Positions 11,614 through 24,672 of a stretch of 64,000 bases of DNA are shown here, in pieces. This stretch comes from Pagrus major (taxonomy: Eukaryota; Chordata; Actinopteri; Spariformes; Sparidae): the NCBI RefSeq assembly GCF_040436345.1, contig NC_133232.1, positions 26,628,315 to 26,692,314 on the forward strand. Direction: 5' to 3'. Made by a program: the position numbers and the translations under genes. The first letter of the stretch is position 1. Every line of letters starts with the position of its first letter. The notes beneath the pieces are model-generated. The model did no database searches. It was given only the letters and a program-made list of their open reading frames with translations, and was not told the origin of the DNA.

Positions 11614-12425
11614 TGAAACACACTGGATGTAATCAAGCAGGAAATGTTAGCTTTGAAGTGATTGAGTGCTAACATTAGCTAATTAAAAATCTGGAAGTTG
11701 TGAAATCATAAAAACGTTTCAGATTTCCTTTTGTTTGTAGGACTTGCAACCTGGAGCCCAGCAGTACAACATCTGAGCTTCACATCCTGAGTGTGATTTT
11801 ACGGGAAGATGAGCGTCGGTCTATTCCTGACTGTACGTGTTCATTTAATTTACCTCACAGCCAACTTGGAGCTACATCGTCTCCCACAACACAAAAACTA
11901 CACACATTTGCACAGAGAGTGGGATGAATTTGGGAGGTAAACAGGTGTCATAGCTCATTAGCTCATTTAGCCTCAGGGCCCCCAGCAGGTTAATGCAGTT
12001 GAAGAAGGAAGACACCACAGTTAGCCGTAACACCTAATGGCTGCTCTTGCATGTCACACAGTATTTATATGATTCGGTACAAAATGTGACCCTTTTATTT
12101 GGAGGCTTCTGCATTTGTGTGAACAGTTTATTTAAGATTGTTGTGCACTGACATTTAAACCAATGACATACTCTTTTCTGAAAATATAATCAACATTTTT
12201 GTTTGATTTGTTTCATCAGTACAATCATTCATTCATTTCAATTTTGTTTTATTAGTAAAATCATGAGATCATCATCATGTCGTGGTTGATTAAATACTCA
12301 TTCAGTTATTAAAAAGCGTCAGGAAGACTTCTTGATTCTGGCTAGACATTGAAAAGATGAGCTGTATGTGGTGACTGCAGTGCACATTTGATTTCAACAA
12401 GGAACTAAAGCTTTTCAACCCCTTG

Positions 12426-14298
12426 CTACTGACACTGTCCATGAAACAGACTGATGCGTATGCCCAGCCGCTGTGCCAGGATGCCCTCAAGAGTCTCTAA
12501 AGACATCCTCCTCACATCATAGCCCCTCACCGAGGCCTTCACCTTGACATTAACCGGCACGATCTCCTCTCCACTGTTGGGGTCATTTCTTCCCACTGCA
12601 GCATACGTGGGGAAAAAGTTCTTCATGGACTTAGGAAGGCTGCTACTGTAGGATGGGCAGCAATAGGCAGACCACATGTACTCAGGAACAGACACCCTGT
12701 TATTAATCCTGCGCTCCGTGACATAAGGCAGGGCTCCGGTGATCACATACATTGACCCGTTGCAGTAGGCCTTGAATTTTCCTAACACCTCCTTCTCCAG
12801 ACCGTTCCAGGGTCCGGCGTTGGAGCCTGCTCGCTGAGGGACGATATTTGTCAGGGTGAAGGTGGCCTCTCGGTCTTCCATCGTCTTCTGGTGCATGCTG
12901 GGATTGAGATGGCCTTTGGTGTAGCCGGAGTTCTTGTAGTCCTGAAGCACCGCCTGGCTCTCGATCACATTCTGGTCTGGGGGGTTTCCATAGAAGGATC
13001 TCATCTCTGGGCTGGCACGGGAAAACGCCAACTTCATGACACACGATGGGGGAAGAACATGTCACAGTTTAGAAGTTACAAATGAGTATTTTGCCGCTTT
13101 TTGATCTTTTATACTAATGTGAGTCTTTGTGTTATTACTTTGTCTGAATCAGTGTATGACTGATTCACTCCTGAGTCGAAAAAGGAAAATGAAAATGAAA
13201 CTCATGAAATGTAACTTTCCTTACCTCAGCAGAGAAAAGGTCAGCATTTTTGTATTTACACTTTAAGAGAGCGTTCCTCTACTTCTGCTAATGACACACC
13301 AACCACAATTACACTTAAACTAAACACAAACTTCTACTTCCCTGACACGTCATCCCATGTAGCCCCATACATGTAAATATAAGATAATAAGATATATGTT
13401 AAAATGAATATGTTATCTAGAGACACTTAAAGGGACAGTTCACACCAAATCAAAAATAATATTTTTTTTCTCTTACATCTATTGTTGTTTATCTATCTAG
13501 ATTGTTTTGGTGTAAGTTGCCAAGTTTTGGGGATATTGGCCGTCGAGATGTCTGCCTTCTCTCAAATATAATAAGCTATAGGATCTAGGAACAATTTCAA
13601 CTATGATGCTCCGTCGCAGCATAAAAACTAGAATAGCCCTCAGTAGAGCGCATACCTCCACCAAGGCCCAACAGTCCCCTTTTGTACGCACTCATAAATA
13701 CCAGCCACCTAAATACACCTGATATTTTCATCAAGATACAAAAGAAAACAAAAAACAAACTGGATCCGTCCCTTAGTCTGGATCCACAACAAAAGTAAAT
13801 GGGGTCTATTCTGGGTCGAGACTCATCCTCCATCCAAGTTTTGTGGAAATCTGCTGACAAACCAACCAACTAACAAACCATGACATCACCTCCTTGTGGT
13901 GCTGTTATACAAAGAGGTGTTTTATTGATATAAATGTGGTAGAAAAAATAATAAAAGAAACACCTGCCAGTCTGCAAAGAACATGTCTGCTGTTCAACAC
14001 CACTTACCTGCGGTTCATATTTCCAAGTGTTATTGGGCCGTTTGCCATCTGCGGTGCTGAGTATGTAGGCGGAGTACAAAGGTGCACGGTGCTGACGGTT
14101 ATACAGGCTGGCAAAGTGGTACCGGTTCTTGTAGCGCTGGCATATTGGCTGGTATCCTGCCGCAGGGATACCGTTTGGTGGGGTTTCATTATAGAAGAAA
14201 TCGAGGCACTGGGAAAAGTCGTCGCTGATCTCTCCGAGGACCAGGCCACCAAACCAGGGTAGGAGGAGAAGCAGAGCTCCTGTGGAGAATTGCAGCAT
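12426..14298 (-). CDS. Endonuclease domain-containing 1-like protein, copy B
   Basis: Two coding exons, 14008-14298 and 12426-13031, give 298 residues, with exactly the same intron position and second-exon length (606 nt) as copy A. A signal peptide (MLQFSTGALLLLLPWFGGLV) precedes the NUC nuclease domain with TKGHLNPS (His about residue 138) and TLTNIVPQ. An in-frame upstream Met (MCKMSQRK) at 14322 is an alternative start, but the signal peptide favours the inner one, which matches copy A. The second exons are very similar, while the ends of exon 1 and the start of exon 2 differ most. A TATA box lies at 14469-14476. Tandem duplication is evident. The enzyme is probably secreted; its substrate is unknown. 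Confidence 0.88.
13428..13640 (+). repeat. Truncated TTAA-type dispersed element
   Basis: TTAAAGGGACAGTTCACACC followed by a segment reading ...ATCTAGATTGTTTTGGTGTAAGTTG...GAGATGTCTGCCTTCTC is a family I recall as very common in teleosts. Only the 5' part is present; it runs out near 13600 in intron 1 of ENDOD1-like copy B. Confidence 0.5.
13641..13905 (+). repeat. Degenerate LINE/SINE-like fragment
   Basis: Contains the CCTCCACCAAGGCCC word, then ATCCAAGTTTTGTGGAAATC and CTGACAAACCAACCAACTAA, which resemble the 3' part of a frequent fish retroposon. There is no open frame. The family is uncertain. Confidence 0.45.
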
Positions 14299-14468
14299 CT
14301 TCCTTTGAGACATCTTGCACAACAGATCAACAGGCCGGCTGGAGAGAGATACCAGTGAGCACTGACTTTGACAGACTTCCTCTCAGACGCAGCTCCAGAG
14401 TTCAATAAAGCCTATATTTCCTTTGTGTCCATTCAGCATCTGGAGTAGAGGCGTTTGTTGAGTTTCCT

Positions 14469-14476
14469 CTTATATA
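14469..14476 (-). promoter_or_regulatory. TATA box of ENDOD1-like gene B
   Basis: TATATAAG on the minus strand about 170 nt upstream of the start codon, which places a transcription start near 14440. Confidence 0.55.
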
Positions 14477-14479
14477 CAC

Positions 14480-17360
14480 TGACAGCAGGACGGTGACAGT
14501 TTGAACACACCCCCTAAACCCCAAATTTGCTATCAAACTTCCCCTGTTAACCAGCAGTCAGTAGTGTGTCTTCTGAGAAACCATCCTTTTGTGGTCAGTC
14601 AGATGAAGTAGAGACAGTTACGTTTCAAGATTTTTATTATTTGATGAAATTGAGAAAAAAGAAGCCACACTGAGCATCAACACTGACCTGAACATTTTTT
14701 TTTATTTAGAGATCTTTTTCACATCACAGCAGTCATGTATCTGGTGACAGTTGACACATTCAGGTTATATTGAGGGTGAAAATGACACTGACAGGAACTG
14801 ACATTGCTGTTTATGGTTGCTGGCTGGTGAAGAAGTTGTTGTTGCACCAGGTTTTACTGCTAGACGGACCACAGACCTCTTGAAGTGTGGCAACAAGTGT
14901 CTACTGTCCCCAGCTCTCATGCACTTTGTCTAAAATGATGAAACTGATGCAGAGTTCTGTATGAATTGCTCATTTTGATTGTCAGTATTCCTGCATTCAA
15001 ACTGTCTCCAGGTATTGTTTTAATGCCTCCTCAGGTGTTCTTTGGCAATAATTTGTGAGTTGATATCATTACACAAACACACTCATCTGAGCAAGTCAGC
15101 TTCTTAGTTTCATGTTCCTTCTCCCTCCAATTTCTGGGTTGTCTTGTGTTTCTATTGTCATCAAAACTTCCCCAATTGTGGGAACCAGAAAGATTTTCCG
15201 GAAAGATTTTTTAAAAAATCCATACAGTACTCATTATTTCTCAACTGTTTCCTTACATACTGGATTGGTTCGTGGGGAACTCCTCAGTTTTAGTCATCTT
15301 GATTTATCAAAAAGGATATTTTTACTGTGTTTAGGTCTTGTTAGACTGTAGAAATGATGTAAAGATGGGGGAATCTAGAGTGATGTACCCTACAATGAGG
15401 TCATTTTAGCTTTAAAAGATTCACCTCAACACCTTCTCTTCCCTCTCAAAAATAAGATATTGATGCATTCAATTCTGATCTGTGAATGTTGATTCTCTTA
15501 AAGGGGGAATAAGAAAACTCAATCTGTCTAAACATACTGTATTAATACGTTTACATCAGCATACACACCACAAAAAGGATTATCGTCTTAAATGTGTTGC
15601 CTGAGAATAAATTCCAGGATCTGATCGTGCATTAAAGGGGCATAAACTTTGTATTTCAGATGCTGCTGGTTCATTATGGCCATCTAGTGAGCATTCAGAG
15701 ACATGACACTTGGCAGCAGCCTGACAAATAAACATGCAGAAACTTATCATGGTCAAGTTCATGAAACTGGTTGGACTGTGAGTAATAACGCTGCATTTAC
15801 TGTCACTGGTGACGAGTCGTGGCCTGTTGATGGCCAGTAATTGCCATAGTTTCACTTTCCACATCGAGGAGAGTTGAGCTGAGCCTGAACTTGTTGACAA
15901 TATGAAAATTATTGAGGTCGGTAGGGGGGCCTCCCTATAGGCTTTATTTATATTTCTGTTGGACCCCCCCTTTACAACTAATGCTGTGTCAGCTAGTTTC
16001 TCTTCTTCTTCCTTGTTTTGTGTTGCTCACTCAGCAGCTGCAGGCTGTTTTAAACCTTACTGAGCACCTGGCTCACTCAGCCCACCTACTGGATAAGTTT
16101 GCTTCACATTAATGAGCCTTAAAGCTCCCCTAATGCTCACCTGCATGCTTGAGAGATAAGGTAATAAATAAGAAAGCAAATATTGATACCTAGCTGATAA
16201 CTTGAATGCAAAGTGATAGTGGTGTTTGCTTAAAGTAACCTGAGTTTATCAGGTTGCACCTATTTTGAAATCCATATAATGTTCATGCTAAGTTTTTAAG
16301 TGAATTATCAGATTGCAAAACAAACGTATGTTTTTCAGTAAGTTTATTACGGCACATGTCAACAGCACATTGTCACAAAGTCTGTCACAATAAAAACAAA
16401 TAAGGCAAACAGACATAGCTGCTGACATAAAAATACTGAAGCCTCAAATACAAATACATGTTAAAATGTTTAAACCTGATGTAACCTAAAGTGTAAGTAA
16501 ATACTTTAATGTGTAAAATGGCTGCTGTTGGAAACATGTTAGCATCAATCAGTCAAAAGCAATAAACTTTGATTAGCCTAGTTAGCACAGCTAATAGCAT
16601 TACTTCCAAAAGTAGCCCAACAGTAGGAGAAAAGTAGATATATTACATTAAACTAACATCTAGTCCTTTATGTGGTGCATACTTTATGGGTACATGATCA
16701 AAAATATGTGTAGGCTATTTCATAATGAGTAGGCTAGTAAGCTTTTAATGCAGTTTAGACTGAGTGTTAGCTCACTATGCTAACCTAACCAATGTTAGCT
16801 AGGCCTACTTTGTAATTTCATGGAGTTATATTGGTTTTAATGCTTTTATTTTTGTAAATTTGATCTTTAATCTTTACATTTACGTTACTAAACACTGTGA
16901 TGTGTTTAATTAATTAATGCTTTAGCTCACTCTTCAGTTTTTAACATGTCATAGACCTTCAAATGTGTAACTTTGGTAGGTTATACAACAGTTAAGCTGT
17001 CTTACACCTGACAGTATGAGGCTAGTTGTGTGTAGGCTAAATACTTAGTAGCCCAACAACTGTAATCTCTATTTAAAAAACGACCTTGTGCAACTCGTTT
17101 TAATTTAGTCATTCATAAAGAGGCACTTGTTAAACAGGTAGGCTATGCTACAACCACAGGCTATGTTTATCAACAGGAACAGCTGTGTTTCCCTTGGCTT
17201 TAAATTTAAAGTCACAGTTTCTTTTTGGTTGCATTACAAATATTTTAATATTTACTCACCTACATTTATTTGACAAGTGTCGGCATACTTAGGATACTTT
17301 GCGGACTGCTGCATTAGAGCCAAAGCAGCTCATCTTAAATTAGCATATATACATTTAGCA
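14480..17360. other. Intergenic, no gene seen
   Basis: AT-rich sequence between ENDOD1-like copy B and the TRIM gene. Open frames are at most about 106 codons, none with a recognisable protein or splice-linked partner. Confidence 0.5.
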
Positions 17361-17369
17361 CCAAAATTA

Positions 17370-17800
17370 CTTTTTAGTATTTTTTTAATCAGATATTTTA
17401 AGACTTTTACTCAAGATACTTAAGTACATTTACTATCAGATACTTTAAGACTTTTACTCAAGATGCTTAAGTACATTTACTATCGAAGACATTACGATTG
17501 TTACTCAAGATACTTACATTTATTGCCAGAAGAAAACTTTTGAAACTTAAGTACATTTATTATCAGATACTTTAACACTTTTACTCAAGATACTTAAGTA
17601 CATTTACTATCAGATACTTTAACACTTTTACTCAAGATACTTAAGTACATTTACTATCAGATACTTTAATACTTTTACTCAAGATACTTAAGTACACTTG
17701 TTATCAGATACTTTGAGACTTTTCCTCGACTTATTTACTGCCAGAAGAATACTTTTGATACTTAAGTACATTTATTATCAGAGACTTTTCCTCACGTAAT
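17370..17800 (+). repeat. ~47-bp tandem repeat, TACTTAAGTACATTTA family
   Basis: About nine imperfect copies of a unit of roughly 47 bp reading ACTTTAAGACTTTTACTCAA then GATACTTAAGTACATTTACT. The words belong to a dispersed element common in teleosts, with relatives in this window near 25290, 27620, 42090-42570 and 60740-60990. Here it has expanded in tandem about 450 bp upstream of the TRIM gene. Confidence 0.8.
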
Positions 17801-18253
17801 ATTCCTATGGGTGACTTTCACTTTTAAAAAAAGTAACATTTTAACACAATATCTTTATTTTTATTCACTTTTGGGTACTTTTTTTTCCTTCTTTGTTTGG
17901 TTTTCTCACTAGCTAAACAAAAAACGTGACAAAGCCCATCAGAAAGTGGTGGCCTAGTATATCTACTGTACGGTACTTCACAGCAAATCTGTACTTTATT
18001 TAATTAGGTAACATGTGAGTGGTTCGCCGCTGTGGTTCGGGGATGGTACAGCCCACACGCCCCGTCATGGAGCTGCGGCGGGCGGCTCCGAGCCTGTTGC
18101 TGCACGCCCTCCCCTCCGTCTCTTCCGTGAACACTGCCGTCAGCTGCAGACCACTCCCTCTGTCTCTGAACGGAAGGACAGTCTAGTCTCTGCTCGTTAC
18201 TGTGTTGCCATCAGACACTTTTTTCTTTCTCAGGACTATGTGCGCGACTGAGA

Positions 18254-21200
18254 ATGGCGGAGGCCAACGCGCTTGAGGAGCTGCAGTCGGAGCTCACCTG
18301 CCCGGTGTGTCTGGAGCTGTTCCGCGACCCGGTGATCCTCGAGTGCGGACACCACTTCTGCCAGGTGTGCATCATCCAGTGCTGGGAAGCCAAGGCGGAC
18401 GAGTTGTCGAGTTGCCCGAAGTGCAGAAAGTCGTGCGGGCGCAAACTGCGACCCAACTCGCTCCTGTGCAACGTCGTGGAGAGCGTGAGGAGAGCCGGGG
18501 GCATGAACACGGCCTCGGGGATCACTGGGTGGGACCTGGAGGGTGCGCTGGAGGAGCCGGAGCAGCGGGAGCGCGGGTCCAGCATGAGCAGCGTGGCCTC
18601 CTCCACCGGGCACTGGCCGCGCCTGGCTCCCGGTATGGATATGTGCGAGGAGCATGAGGAGAAGCTGAAGCTTTACTGTGAGGACGACCAGCTGCCCATC
18701 TGTCTGGTGTGCGGCATGTCCCGGGACCACAAGACCCACAATGTCATCCCTATTAATGAGGCTTTTGAAAACTACAAGGTACCCTCTCTCACTGGCTGGG
18801 ATTAGACACACTGATCTCTGATCAGTCTCATTCATTTTCTGATCAATCTTCTTTAGGCTTCAGTGATCTCAGTTTACACAGACATGTAGCCTTCTTTCTT
18901 TTATAAAGCCTATAAAAGTCATACCTCAGGTTTTAGGGAGTGCCGTGCTGCAACATGCTCTTTACATTCCTCCACTTGTTCTTGGAAGGATCTGGCAAAC
19001 TTTCCTGAATGTCAACTTTAACGTAGTTTATTAAACACAAAGATCTGCTGCTCTGACATTAACACACAGAGCTTTCACAGAGAAACTTCTGTGACATGGC
19101 AGTAAAAAAAAAAAACTCCCTGTTTGCCTTTGGCTACTTTGTGTTTTACAGGAATCCAGCAGGCCTCTGTGAACTCCCCTACACTTTAAACCTCACATCG
19201 TCCGTTTGTTTCACTCACAGAGGCCTCTCAGTCTGTTTCAACATGTCTCCCTGTTGCTGAATTCCTGTTTTGTTTGAATGTTTCATGTCAGAGAGGTCAG
19301 TTAGGGAAGGGCTGGGCATCATATGACTCCAATTGAAGTTGTTGTTCAGAGGGAGACACCAATGAAATTACCTCTTCTTTTAAGTATAATCTTGTTTAAG
19401 CGACACCGCTTCATGCATGTGATCGTCTGTCTCTTCTGCCTACCAACAGGATAAGCTGTCTGTCGCTCTGGAGAGGGTTCAGCTGCAGACGGAGGAGGCC
19501 ACGCTCTTCCAGAGTCAGACCAATGACAAGATCCTCCTCATTAAGGTATTTAGATTTGTGTGATTGTTTATCAGAAATGTTGTTCCAAGCGAAGAGAAAA
19601 TACCTGTCTGTGTGCATCCTTTGAATAGAACCAGTAATTCTGGTAGCTAAGCAACATCACCTGCGTTCCTCCACCTTTACCTGTCAGACGGACGTGACTG
19701 ACGGATGACTCACACTGATCATGACTAGCAGTGACATAACAGATTGTTACTCAGCGACCTGTCGAACGTGGGGATTCTCATGTTTGGCAAACGCGGAGGT
19801 CCTTGCTGCAATCAGACAGGTGGTTAATAAACATTCATACACGACACGTCATGTTTGTCTTCCTCACACACACACACACACACACACACACGCCAGATCA
19901 GCATGTTCAAGTGTACAAAAGCTGGCACACACACCCACACAGGAAGCGATAACAGCTGGCAGAATTTCACCTTAAACAGAGGTCTCTATGTGTGAGTGTC
20001 AAACACAGATACGAGTGTAGTGTATGTGTTGTGTTGGGGTGTCTGCTGCAGCAGATAACACATATCTCTGCCGGAGGCTACTACAAACTGTCCCTCTCTC
20101 TCTCCCAGCTGTGTGTCTGTCTGAATGTTTCAGCATATATGTTTCCTGTGCGTGGCTGTCTGTCTGTTTGACCTAGTTTATGTGCAAATTCACAGATTTT
20201 CACTTCTCTGTTTCTCCGTCAGTTTGACAGGATGTGGGTCAACAGGGCCGAGAGGAAGTTTGTCGATTCGTCTTGTGTGTGTGTGTGTGTGTGTGTTTGC
20301 GTGTGTGTTGTGTAAGTGCCCCTCATTCAACGTGCCTACCTTCTGTCTTGGTTTGCGCTGATATACAGCTTTCAAGGCATATGTGACGATTATCATACAG
20401 TGTGTGTTTTGCTTATTTTTTGTAATACATTCTACTGGATTAGTGTTTTCAAAAAAGTAATTTCTCAAGTTTACATCAAGTTTCATGTCTGTCAGCACGT
20501 TATATTTCGTGAAAGTATAAGCCTTATAAACCCTTTGTTCAACCAAAAAACCCTCATATTTTCATTCCTTTAAGGATCACTGCAACTGATAATAATAATA
20601 GTAACTGTGTACTACCACATACCTTGAAACCGTAATATTTTCTGTTATGGTTATGCTGTATAGGAATGGATTATAAGTATAAACACCCGTTACTTAAAGG
20701 GCAACTTAGGGCAAGTAAGTGTAAAGCCTTTTGTGGCTCCAGAGGAAGCTGCATGTAATCTGATAAATTAACTCCAGTGATGTCACGCAGTGGCTAAATT
20801 GCATTGTGGGTAATCTAGGCGCCAGGTCTTGAAAAGGAAGAAGAATGAGTGGAATAAAAAAAAAAGTTACTCTTGTGAGTAGTAAGTAAAAGTCCTGCTT
20901 TGATTATATTACTTAAAGGGAAATGTCACCAATTGTACACATTAAAGTGTGAAGACACAAAAGGTTTTGCAGTCTATGAACTGTATGACTGAGTATGAGT
21001 ATGACTGCATATGTGGAAATAGTGGTGTAAGACCATTTGTGTCCTCACAAGTGGTGTCACTTGAAACACTTGAGTCACTTGAGTCAAGTTGAAAATGCAA
21101 AAAATCTCTAAAGCTGAGCTCTAAAGACCACTGTTGCTCGCTGCTCTTCATCTCTGCTTGAGGCCATAGTGGCTCGAGGTACAACAGGGCGGAATAACCT

Positions 21201-24008
21201 ACTGAACTGGCCGAGCTGCATTGTGGGTAACGTTGGCGTCAGGTGTTGACAAGGTAGAAGAATCCACGGAGTGAGACAGGCGATATCTCAGTTTGTGCTA
21301 CATCAGAAGAACAGTAGAGTCAGTGTTGTAGGTGGATTCGGTGGAGTAATCATATTAAAGCATTAATGTGTTCGGAGCATTTTGACAGTAGTTGTTTATG
21401 GATGAGTTGAATGTGATTACTTTGGCCTTAGGTTGAAACATCACGTAACCTCTTCCGTGTTCTCGCTCCTCTCTGTTTTCAGGAGAGAGCGGGAGATCTG
21501 GAGGAGCTGGTCACTGCAGAGTTCAGTCGTCTGAGGGAGTTTCTGCTGGAGGAGGAGGAGCGCATAAAGGAGAGACTGCAGAAGCAGAAAGAGGAGAAAC
21601 TCAACCAGCTGGAGGAGGCGCTTACTCAGACCACGGAGCAAATCAGCCAGCTGGAAAGTACGGCCGACCAGCTTCGCCTCAAGCTGACGGAAGAGGAAAA
21701 CCCGGAGCAGCTAAAGGTGAGAAAGAGCAGGGAGAGGATGATTTTTAAAAAACACCTAGATTAAAAAAAAAAAAGATTAAAAACACAGCAGGCAAATACC
21801 AAGAATATTGTTATTGTTGTTGTTGTTGTGAATATTGTCTCATTGCCAGAGATATTGTCTGAATTTTACATCAGAGAGTATTTCCTCATCACAGGCTTGT
21901 TTTATGTTCTCTGTTTCAGGGAATCAAAGATTTCATAGGAGGGTGAGTATCATCCTGACTCTTATCAAGATCATTCAACACTTTGTTACCGTCATTGTGA
22001 CTGATTCACTTGTAGGTTTGTAGGTCACATGCCCTTCTGTCTCTACTTGACTCTTGCCCTACTTAAAATGTCTGTGAGTGTAAGTGACGAGACAAAGGTG
22101 TTTTGTTTACGTGATTAGCTGTAAGTCTTGCAGAAACAGGATGTGGGGGCATGATTGTGGTTTAGTCATCTCTGCCTCACGTTGTCATACCAGGAAGCAT
22201 AAAGTCTAACTGTTAATGACAGAATAATTCAAAACTGACACTATCTCCTTTCATAAAGGTTTAGTCAGTTTGTTTCTTATGTTTCTTCTTGAACAGATGT
22301 CATAGCAAAGATATGGCTTAAAGTACAAACTAAATATATGTGCTATCATATCTTTATACAAATTTCCTTGATGAGTTGGATCTCATTACTTGCGTTAAGG
22401 GTACACTTGCTTTGATAGTAGTGAAAGGACTCTTATTATACATATAAACATGACTTTACTGGTAATGTTCATTGACTAAAGCAGCCAAAAACTGATGTTT
22501 TACTTCACTCTTGTGCTGCCTTCTCCTTTAAATGATTGTATCTCTTGCTCTCTCTGTCAGGGTTGAGAGCTTGTTCGAGCGCCCCCCAGAGGTGGATATC
22601 AATCTGCAGTCAGCTGAGTTCCTGGGACCTCTGCAGTACAGAACCTGGAGGAAAATGAGCTCCATTATTCAGCCAGGTATGTAGACACACATGTGCACAC
22701 AACATGGAGGACGGCCAAAATCCGATGCAGCAGAGGCTGAAGAATCTTTGACTTAACTACTGCAACACCATTTCTCCAGACAATAGTCGTGTCCCACTTG
22801 TAGGAAAATCCTAAATTCTTGCAGAGCCAAAGAAGATGCTCCATCACTAGTATGTTAACTTTGTCTTGTTAAATTGGTGGAGTCCCCGTTTTAAAAGAAG
22901 TTACGTATTTGTGCTTTTCATTATATGTTCAGTCTAGTATCAACCTGCTCTGTGTGAGTCGGAGGACATGACTGTATCTGCCGTCCAGACTTAATTTCAA
23001 CTGCCAGTTCAGTTGAAGTCATGTATGCAAAGACCAGTTTAGTAAAAAGTACTAGTAAAAAATGAAAAAACTTGAGAAAAGTACTTCAAAACTGTATTTA
23101 GGTACAGTATTTAAGTAAATGTACTTAGTTACATTCCCTCACTGGCAAAGACTTATTTTGGGTCTATTCGGGTCATTAGTCAATGACAGGTCATCATGCA
23201 TTGTTGATGATGGTGTCAAATGAAACTCCAACATCAGTTTTCTGTCTTGACGCCATATCATTTATATTTCATTTGTATCATGTAGCTGATGCTCTTATCC
23301 AGCTCGTCTTACACTATTTGAGCAGGGAGGCATTCAGTATCTTGTTGAAGGTCACTGCCAAGAAGTCTTTCTTGGGTCATTCTCTGTAAACACATGTTGG
23401 TTGTTGCATTCGTAGATTTCTAACTGTTTTTTCCCCTCTTAGCTGTCACACCAGTGTCCCTCGACCCGGACACAGCCTACCCGTGCCTGTGGGTTTCCCC
23501 GTGTCGCACCAGCGTCCAGGTGGGAAAACTCCAGCCTAATCTGCCCAACAACCCAGAGCGCTTCACCCTCTACAACATCGTCCTGGGCACTGATGCCTAC
23601 TCTTCTGGCAGACACTACTGGGAGGTGGAGGTGGGCTCTAAGACAGCGTGGGGTCTCGGCGTGGCCACAGCCTCCGTCAACAGGAAGGAGGAGATCAGCC
23701 TCTGCCCGGAGGACGGCTTCTGGACCCTGGTGCTGAGGGACAACTGTAACGGCACCAGCGAGTATGAAGCATGCACCGACACAGAGGAGAGCTTGGTATA
23801 TCCCACCACACCCCCCAAGAGGGTGGGGGTCTATCTGGACTATAGCCGTGGTATAGTGGCGTTTTATGATGCAGCAGAAATGAGCCACCTCTTCACCTTC
23901 TATGATGCTAAATTCAGAGAGCCAGTTTTCCCGTACTTCAACCCCTGGCCCATTATCAACGGACACAACCGGGAGCCAATCTCCATAGTGACGCCATACT
24001 GGGGATAG
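18254..24008 (+). CDS. TRIM family E3 ubiquitin ligase (RING, B-box, coiled coil, PRY-SPRY)
   Basis: Six coding exons, 18254-18778, 19450-19545, 21483-21716, 21920-21942, 22561-22676 and 23443-24008, encode 519 residues. The C3HC4 RING is at residues 16-57 (CPVC...CGHHFC...CPKC), a B-box at about 133-168 (C-x2-H start, CLVC, HKTH), coiled coil across exons 2 and 3 (about 176-285, rich in Glu/Leu/Gln), and PRY-SPRY in the last exon (LDPDTAYPCLWVS, then GRHYWEVEVG and WGLGVA). The 96-, 234-, 23- and ~116-nt internal exons follow the canonical class IV TRIM plan. Expected role: E3 ubiquitin ligase with target choice by SPRY, often in innate immunity. Fish TRIM genes are heavily expanded and I cannot name the orthologue; a trim105- or TRIM39/A33-like protein is possible. 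Confidence 0.9.
19866..19891 (+). repeat. (CA)n microsatellite
   Basis: Short CA run in the second TRIM intron. Confidence 0.85.
20273..20310 (+). repeat. (GT)n microsatellite
   Basis: TG run with one interruption in the second TRIM intron. Confidence 0.85.
20690..21270 (+). repeat. Two diverged copies of a dispersed repeat in a TRIM intron
   Basis: 20780-20850 and 21195-21270 share GCATTGTGGGTAA, then GGCG(C/T)CAGGT and TTGA(A/C)AAGG.AGAAGAAT in the same order and orientation. CTTAAAGGG words lie near 20695 and 20912. This looks like two copies of one teleost nonautonomous element inserted about 415 bp apart. Confidence 0.6.
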
Positions 24009-24672
24009 ACAGGACTGACGCTGTGCAACAGCAGGTTCATAATGGACTCATCTTAAGAGCATTCACACATCTGCCTCATCATAAAGACTTTTCTAACGAT
24101 GTGGTGCTGATAAACATGCTGACAACATTCTTGAATAAGAGGATGAAACTCCTTGAGCAGAAGACAAATAACACTTTAGAGGAGATGGATGTTGATATTC
24201 TACATTTTTCTTATTGTCAACAAATCCTATGAAAAAACCCAAACCAACAATGAATTGATCCTACTAACAAGAAATGTCTGTGTATCCCTAGCCTCATATA
24301 TCTCACTCCTCTGTGCCATTTATTTCTATTGTATTGCAAAAAAAAAAATTAAAAACACATCAATGAGCCACATCGTTGTACTGGATTACATGTTCCTGGA
24401 GAGGGGCACTGTAGTTTAGTTTGACTTGATCCCACAAACACTTCGCTCTTGTCATAAAACTTCACTAGTTTCTATCTTAGTAATTTTTTGTTTTTTTTTG
24501 ATGTTTTCAAGTAAAGTTCTTAAATATTGCACCTTTAAGTAGAAATTAATGGGCTTCGGGCTGAAAGACAGACCAACAAACAACTTTGTTTGACAATAAG
24601 AAAATGTGTATTGGTACTGAATTCACTAGAAAAGGCGTAAGGCATATTGATTGCTAGTGTAACCAGACTTAA

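Noticed and set aside
18211-18835. 199- and 131-codon minus-strand frames opposite the first TRIM exon
   Set aside because: Antisense shadows of a GC-rich RING/B-box exon, with no recognisable protein and no splice logic.
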